A stretch of DNA of 7,937 bases from Nitratifractor sp. (GTDB lineage: Bacteria > Campylobacterota > Campylobacteria > Campylobacterales > Sulfurovaceae): positions 1 through 7,937 of the forward strand of contig JANTGQ010000053.1 in assembly GCA_024762845.1 (NCBI GenBank), written 5' to 3'. Position numbers and translations under genes: made by a program. Shown one piece after another: positions 6,143 to 7,937 of the stretch (its first letter is position 1; each line of letters starts with the position of its first letter). Below the pieces are notes generated by a model that worked only from the letters and a program-made list of their open reading frames with translations, searched no databases and was not told where the DNA came from.

Positions 6143-7098
6143 TGGAAAAGCTGCAAACATTCGGAACTTATCTAAAGAAAAAATACTCTCAACCGGTAAA
6201 AAAGATACCATTGGCAGTTGGCGGGTTTACCTGCCCTAATATCGACGGTACAGTGGCAAAGGGTGGATGTACATTTTGCCTAAATGACTCTTTTAGTCCA
6301 AATTTGTCTAAAAACAGAGACAAGATTTTTCTAAACCTCTCCTCTGGCGAAAACCCACTACTTGATAAGCAGATTGCGCAGGTAGTAGAGCAGATAAACG
6401 AGACGAAACTCTCTTTTCAAAAAGAGTTGGGAGTAGCTAGCTATTTAGCCTATTTTCAAGCTTTTACAAATACCTACGCACCCTTTGAAACGCTTAAAAA
6501 ACTCTACGATGTCGCGTTAGAGCAAAAAGATATTATAGGCTTAAGTATTGGAACACGTAGCGACTCGGTAGAAGATGAAGTTTTAGAGTACCTCAGTGAA
6601 CTGAGTAAAACTAAAGAGATATGGATAGAGTTTGGTATCCAGTCTGTTTACGACGAGACGCTAAAACGTATTAATCGCGGACACGATGTTAAAAATATCG
6701 AAGAGGCTATCAAAAAAGCAAAAAGCTACGGTTTAAATGTATGCGGGCATCTGATATTTGGACTCCCCGGCGAAGACCAGGAGATGATGCTACACTCTGC
6801 CAAAGTAGCGTACGAGTGGGGAATAGACTCTGTAAAGTTCCACCCTCTCTATGTGGTAAAAAATACTATTTTGGCAAACGAGTATATGCGTGGAGAGTTT
6901 ACTCCGATTGAGCTCGAAGAGTATCTTGATACCTTGGTAAAAGCGATAGATATGATGCCAAAAGAGATTCTTATCCAAAGAGTAACAGCCGGAATTGACG
7001 ACGACTCTCTACTTGCTCCTAGCTGGTGTGGGATGCCCAAAAACTATCTTATGGGTCGAATAAAGCAGGAGTTGGCGAAAGCTGGGTATAGCTACTAG
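6142..7098 (+). CDS. TIGR01212/YhcC-family radical SAM protein
   Basis: A 318-residue radical S-adenosylmethionine enzyme of the TIGR01212 family (E. coli YhcC, B. subtilis YtqA). The cluster-binding cysteines are C31, C43 and C46 in the family's Cx11CxxC arrangement (TCPNIDGT ... GGCTFC) rather than the common CxxxCxxC. YFQAFTNTYAP (104-114), IGTRSD (136-141), EFGIQS (163-168) and HLIFGLPGE (203-211) are family-typical strands of the Elp3-like barrel. B. subtilis YtqA has been linked to modification of the tRNA wobble uridine; applying that here is inference, and no partner methyltransferase gene lies nearby. The ATG shares one base with the purF stop (TAATG), so translation is almost certainly coupled. 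Length is normal and nothing is missing. It ends the trx-dapB-purF run. Confidence 0.92.
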   Translation: MEKLQTFGTYLKKKYSQPVKKIPLAVGGFTCPNIDGTVAKGGCTFCLNDSFSPNLSKNRDKIFLNLSSGENPLLDKQIAQVVEQINETKLSFQKELGVASYLAYFQAFTNTYAPFETLKKLYDVALEQKDIIGLSIGTRSDSVEDEVLEYLSELSKTKEIWIEFGIQSVYDETLKRINRGHDVKNIEEAIKKAKSYGLNVCGHLIFGLPGEDQEMMLHSAKVAYEWGIDSVKFHPLYVVKNTILANEYMRGEFTPIELEEYLDTLVKAIDMMPKEILIQRVTAGIDDDSLLAPSWCGMPKNYLMGRIKQELAKAGYSY

Positions 7099-7100
7099 GA

Positions 7101-7153
7101 AGCTGTTGAACTCATCTGAATTTTACAGCTAATCAAGTATATGTCCGACGGAC
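7101..7153 (+). repeat. Two inverted repeats in the spacer before the Uma2 gene
   Basis: AGCTGT at 7101-7106 is matched by its exact complement ACAGCT at 7125-7130, with an 18-base loop. GTCCG-A-CGGAC at 7143-7153 is a perfect 5-bp palindrome around one base and is locally GC-rich in an AT-rich spacer. Neither has a T-run at its foot, so neither is a good terminator. They could be binding sites, an RNA structure at the end of the upstream operon, or part of a dispersed repeat delivered with the downstream gene. Confidence 0.5.
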
Positions 7154-7167
7154 TCCTGGAAATGCAC

Positions 7168-7189
7168 TTTTTGGCTTTTATGGTATAAT
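7168..7189 (+). promoter_or_regulatory. Extended -10 promoter for the Uma2-family gene
   Basis: TATAAT at 7184-7189 is preceded by TGG at 7181-7183, an extended -10, with T-rich DNA from 7168 and no clear -35. The predicted start near 7196 falls at the ribosome binding site AAGGAG (7196-7201), leaving a leader of only about 10-12 bases before the ATG at 7207. This suggests the gene is transcribed independently of the radical SAM gene upstream. Confidence 0.65.
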
Positions 7190-7206
7190 ATTGCAAAGGA
7201 GCTTGT

Positions 7207-7755
7207 ATGGATGCTATAAAGTTTGACGCTTTTCAATACTATACCTATGATGAGTACAAAGGGTGGGATGGTAGATGGGAGCTAATAAATGGAATTGCTT
7301 ATGCAATGTCTCCGTCACCTTACCCTAAACATCAACAGGTAGTTTTTAGAGTTGCCCAAGAGTTGGATAGTAGCTTAGAGTGCTCACATAAAGAGTGCGA
7401 AGTCTATATCTCACCAGTAGACTGGAAAGTGAATGAAAACACAGTAGTGCAACCAGATGTAGCGATATTTTGCGAAAAGACACAAAGTCAATATTTTAGT
7501 AAAACTCCACCTTTGGTTGTAGAGGTATTATCAAAAGCTACAGCACTTAAAGATGTAACTACAAAATTTGAACTTTATGAAAAAGAGGGTGTTGTATTCT
7601 ATGTGATTTTAGAGCCAAACAGTGAAGTTGGTGATATTTTCAAACTCGAAGATGGCGAATATACATTGATAAAAAAAGTTACCAAAACAGATAGATATGA
7701 GTTTATTATGGATGAGTGTAAAAGTGTCATAGATTTTGAGAAGGTCTTTAAATAG
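7207..7755 (+). CDS. Uma2 family (DUF820) PD-(D/E)XK endonuclease-like protein
   Basis: A 182-residue protein of the Uma2/DUF820 family, predicted PD-(D/E)XK nucleases that are common in cyanobacteria and scattered elsewhere; their biological role is unsettled. The N-terminus has the family's YTYDEYKGWDG...WELINGIAY (12-32) and SPSPYPKHQ (35-43). The catalytic core is VQPDVAIF with D84, then PPLVVEVLS with E106, and K120 in TTKFELYEKEGV, where lysine and tyrosine follow the acidic residue at the usual distance. The C-terminal half carries the strand expected for the family (FYVILEP). All proposed catalytic residues are intact, so it is not obviously degenerate. AAGGAG at 7196-7201 sits five bases before the ATG. 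It has its own promoter and lies between two housekeeping genes, which fits an accessory insertion, although base composition looks like that of its neighbours. Confidence 0.88.
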   Translation: MDAIKFDAFQYYTYDEYKGWDGRWELINGIAYAMSPSPYPKHQQVVFRVAQELDSSLECSHKECEVYISPVDWKVNENTVVQPDVAIFCEKTQSQYFSKTPPLVVEVLSKATALKDVTTKFELYEKEGVVFYVILEPNSEVGDIFKLEDGEYTLIKKVTKTDRYEFIMDECKSVIDFEKVFK

Positions 7756-7772
7756 GGTTTATTCAAGTAGTT

Positions 7773-7778
7773 TATAAT
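7773..7778 (+). promoter_or_regulatory. Probable hemB promoter (-10 box)
   Basis: A perfect TATAAT in the 69-bp gap between the Uma2 gene and hemB predicts a start near 7785 and a leader of about 40 bases. No good -35 hexamer is visible, which is normal for Campylobacterota. Confidence 0.55.
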
Positions 7779-7824
7779 AGAAGTTGCAGGATAATTTGCA
7801 AATTTAATCTATTAAGGGTGTGTA

Positions 7825-7937
7825 ATGTTTGCCAGATTTAGACGTAGAAGAATCAATCCGGTTTTAAGAGATTTGCTTCAAGAGACTCACTTAAGTGTAA
7901 ATGACTTTATCTATCCACTTTTTATAAAGAGTGGCGA
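7825..7937 (+). CDS. hemB: Porphobilinogen synthase (delta-aminolevulinate dehydratase), 3'-truncated by window edge
   Basis: The first 37 codons of porphobilinogen synthase, which condenses two 5-aminolevulinate molecules in tetrapyrrole (haem) synthesis. The visible N-terminus is highly characteristic: MFARFRRRRINPVLRDLL, then ETHLSVNDFIYPLFIKSG. The flexible N-terminal arm and the start of the barrel (DFIYPLF) match the family. The active-site lysines and metal site lie beyond the window. The ATG at 7825 is supported by TAAGGG at 7814-7819 and by the standard N-terminus. It probably has its own promoter at 7773-7778. Confidence 0.93.
   Translation, partial: MFARFRRRRINPVLRDLLQETHLSVNDFIYPLFIKSG

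Noticed and set aside
7784..7801. TTGCA/TGCAA pair in the hemB leader as a riboswitch or regulatory hairpin
   Set aside because: The stem is only five bases in AT-rich DNA, with no resemblance to a known riboswitch core.

Overview
The window looks like ordinary chromosome of a Campylobacterota (epsilonproteobacterial) species, most plausibly a Sulfurimonas/Sulfurovum-type chemolithotroph. This rests on the overall style of the proteins (the formate dehydrogenase alpha, PurF starting MCAVVGVYG, and HemB starting MFARFRR), the AT-rich DNA, tight same-strand gene packing, and promoters made of a clear TATAAT box with T-rich DNA upstream. The genus is inferred from memory of these families and was not tested. 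All recognised genes lie on the + strand.

Region 1 (1-2492) is a tightly packed run. It holds the C-terminal two thirds of a molybdopterin formate dehydrogenase alpha subunit (the start lies outside the window), a YraN/UPF0102 nuclease-fold protein that begins on a GTG inside the end of the dehydrogenase gene, and a phytanoyl-CoA-dioxygenase-family Fe(II) oxygenase nine bases further on. The last is the least understood protein here. It keeps the iron ligands but has lysine where the family normally has the 2-oxoglutarate-binding arginine.

Region 2 (2493-7098) starts with a strong promoter overlapped by an unusual set of short repeats. It then runs trxA, trxB, dapB, purF and a TIGR01212/YhcC-type radical SAM gene. 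trxA and trxB form a complete thioredoxin/thioredoxin reductase pair. A hairpin with a T-run between them probably tunes read-through. From trxB onward the genes overlap or nearly touch (8-bp overlap, 13-bp gap, 1-bp overlap), so thiol redox, lysine/peptidoglycan precursor synthesis, the first committed step of purine synthesis and a probable tRNA-modification enzyme look co-transcribed.

Region 3 (7099-7937) has a 108-bp spacer with two perfect short inverted repeats. A Uma2-family PD-(D/E)XK endonuclease gene follows, with its own extended -10 promoter and a very short leader, and then a promoter and the first 37 codons of hemB (porphobilinogen synthase). The Uma2 gene and its spacer are the only part that looks accessory.

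I found no CRISPR array, tRNA, rRNA, insertion sequence or prophage, and no convincing new multi-gene system. The points worth a second look are the repeats over the trxA promoter, the oxygenase with the altered cosubstrate residue, the odd cysteine arrangement in PurF, and the palindromic spacer before the Uma2 gene.
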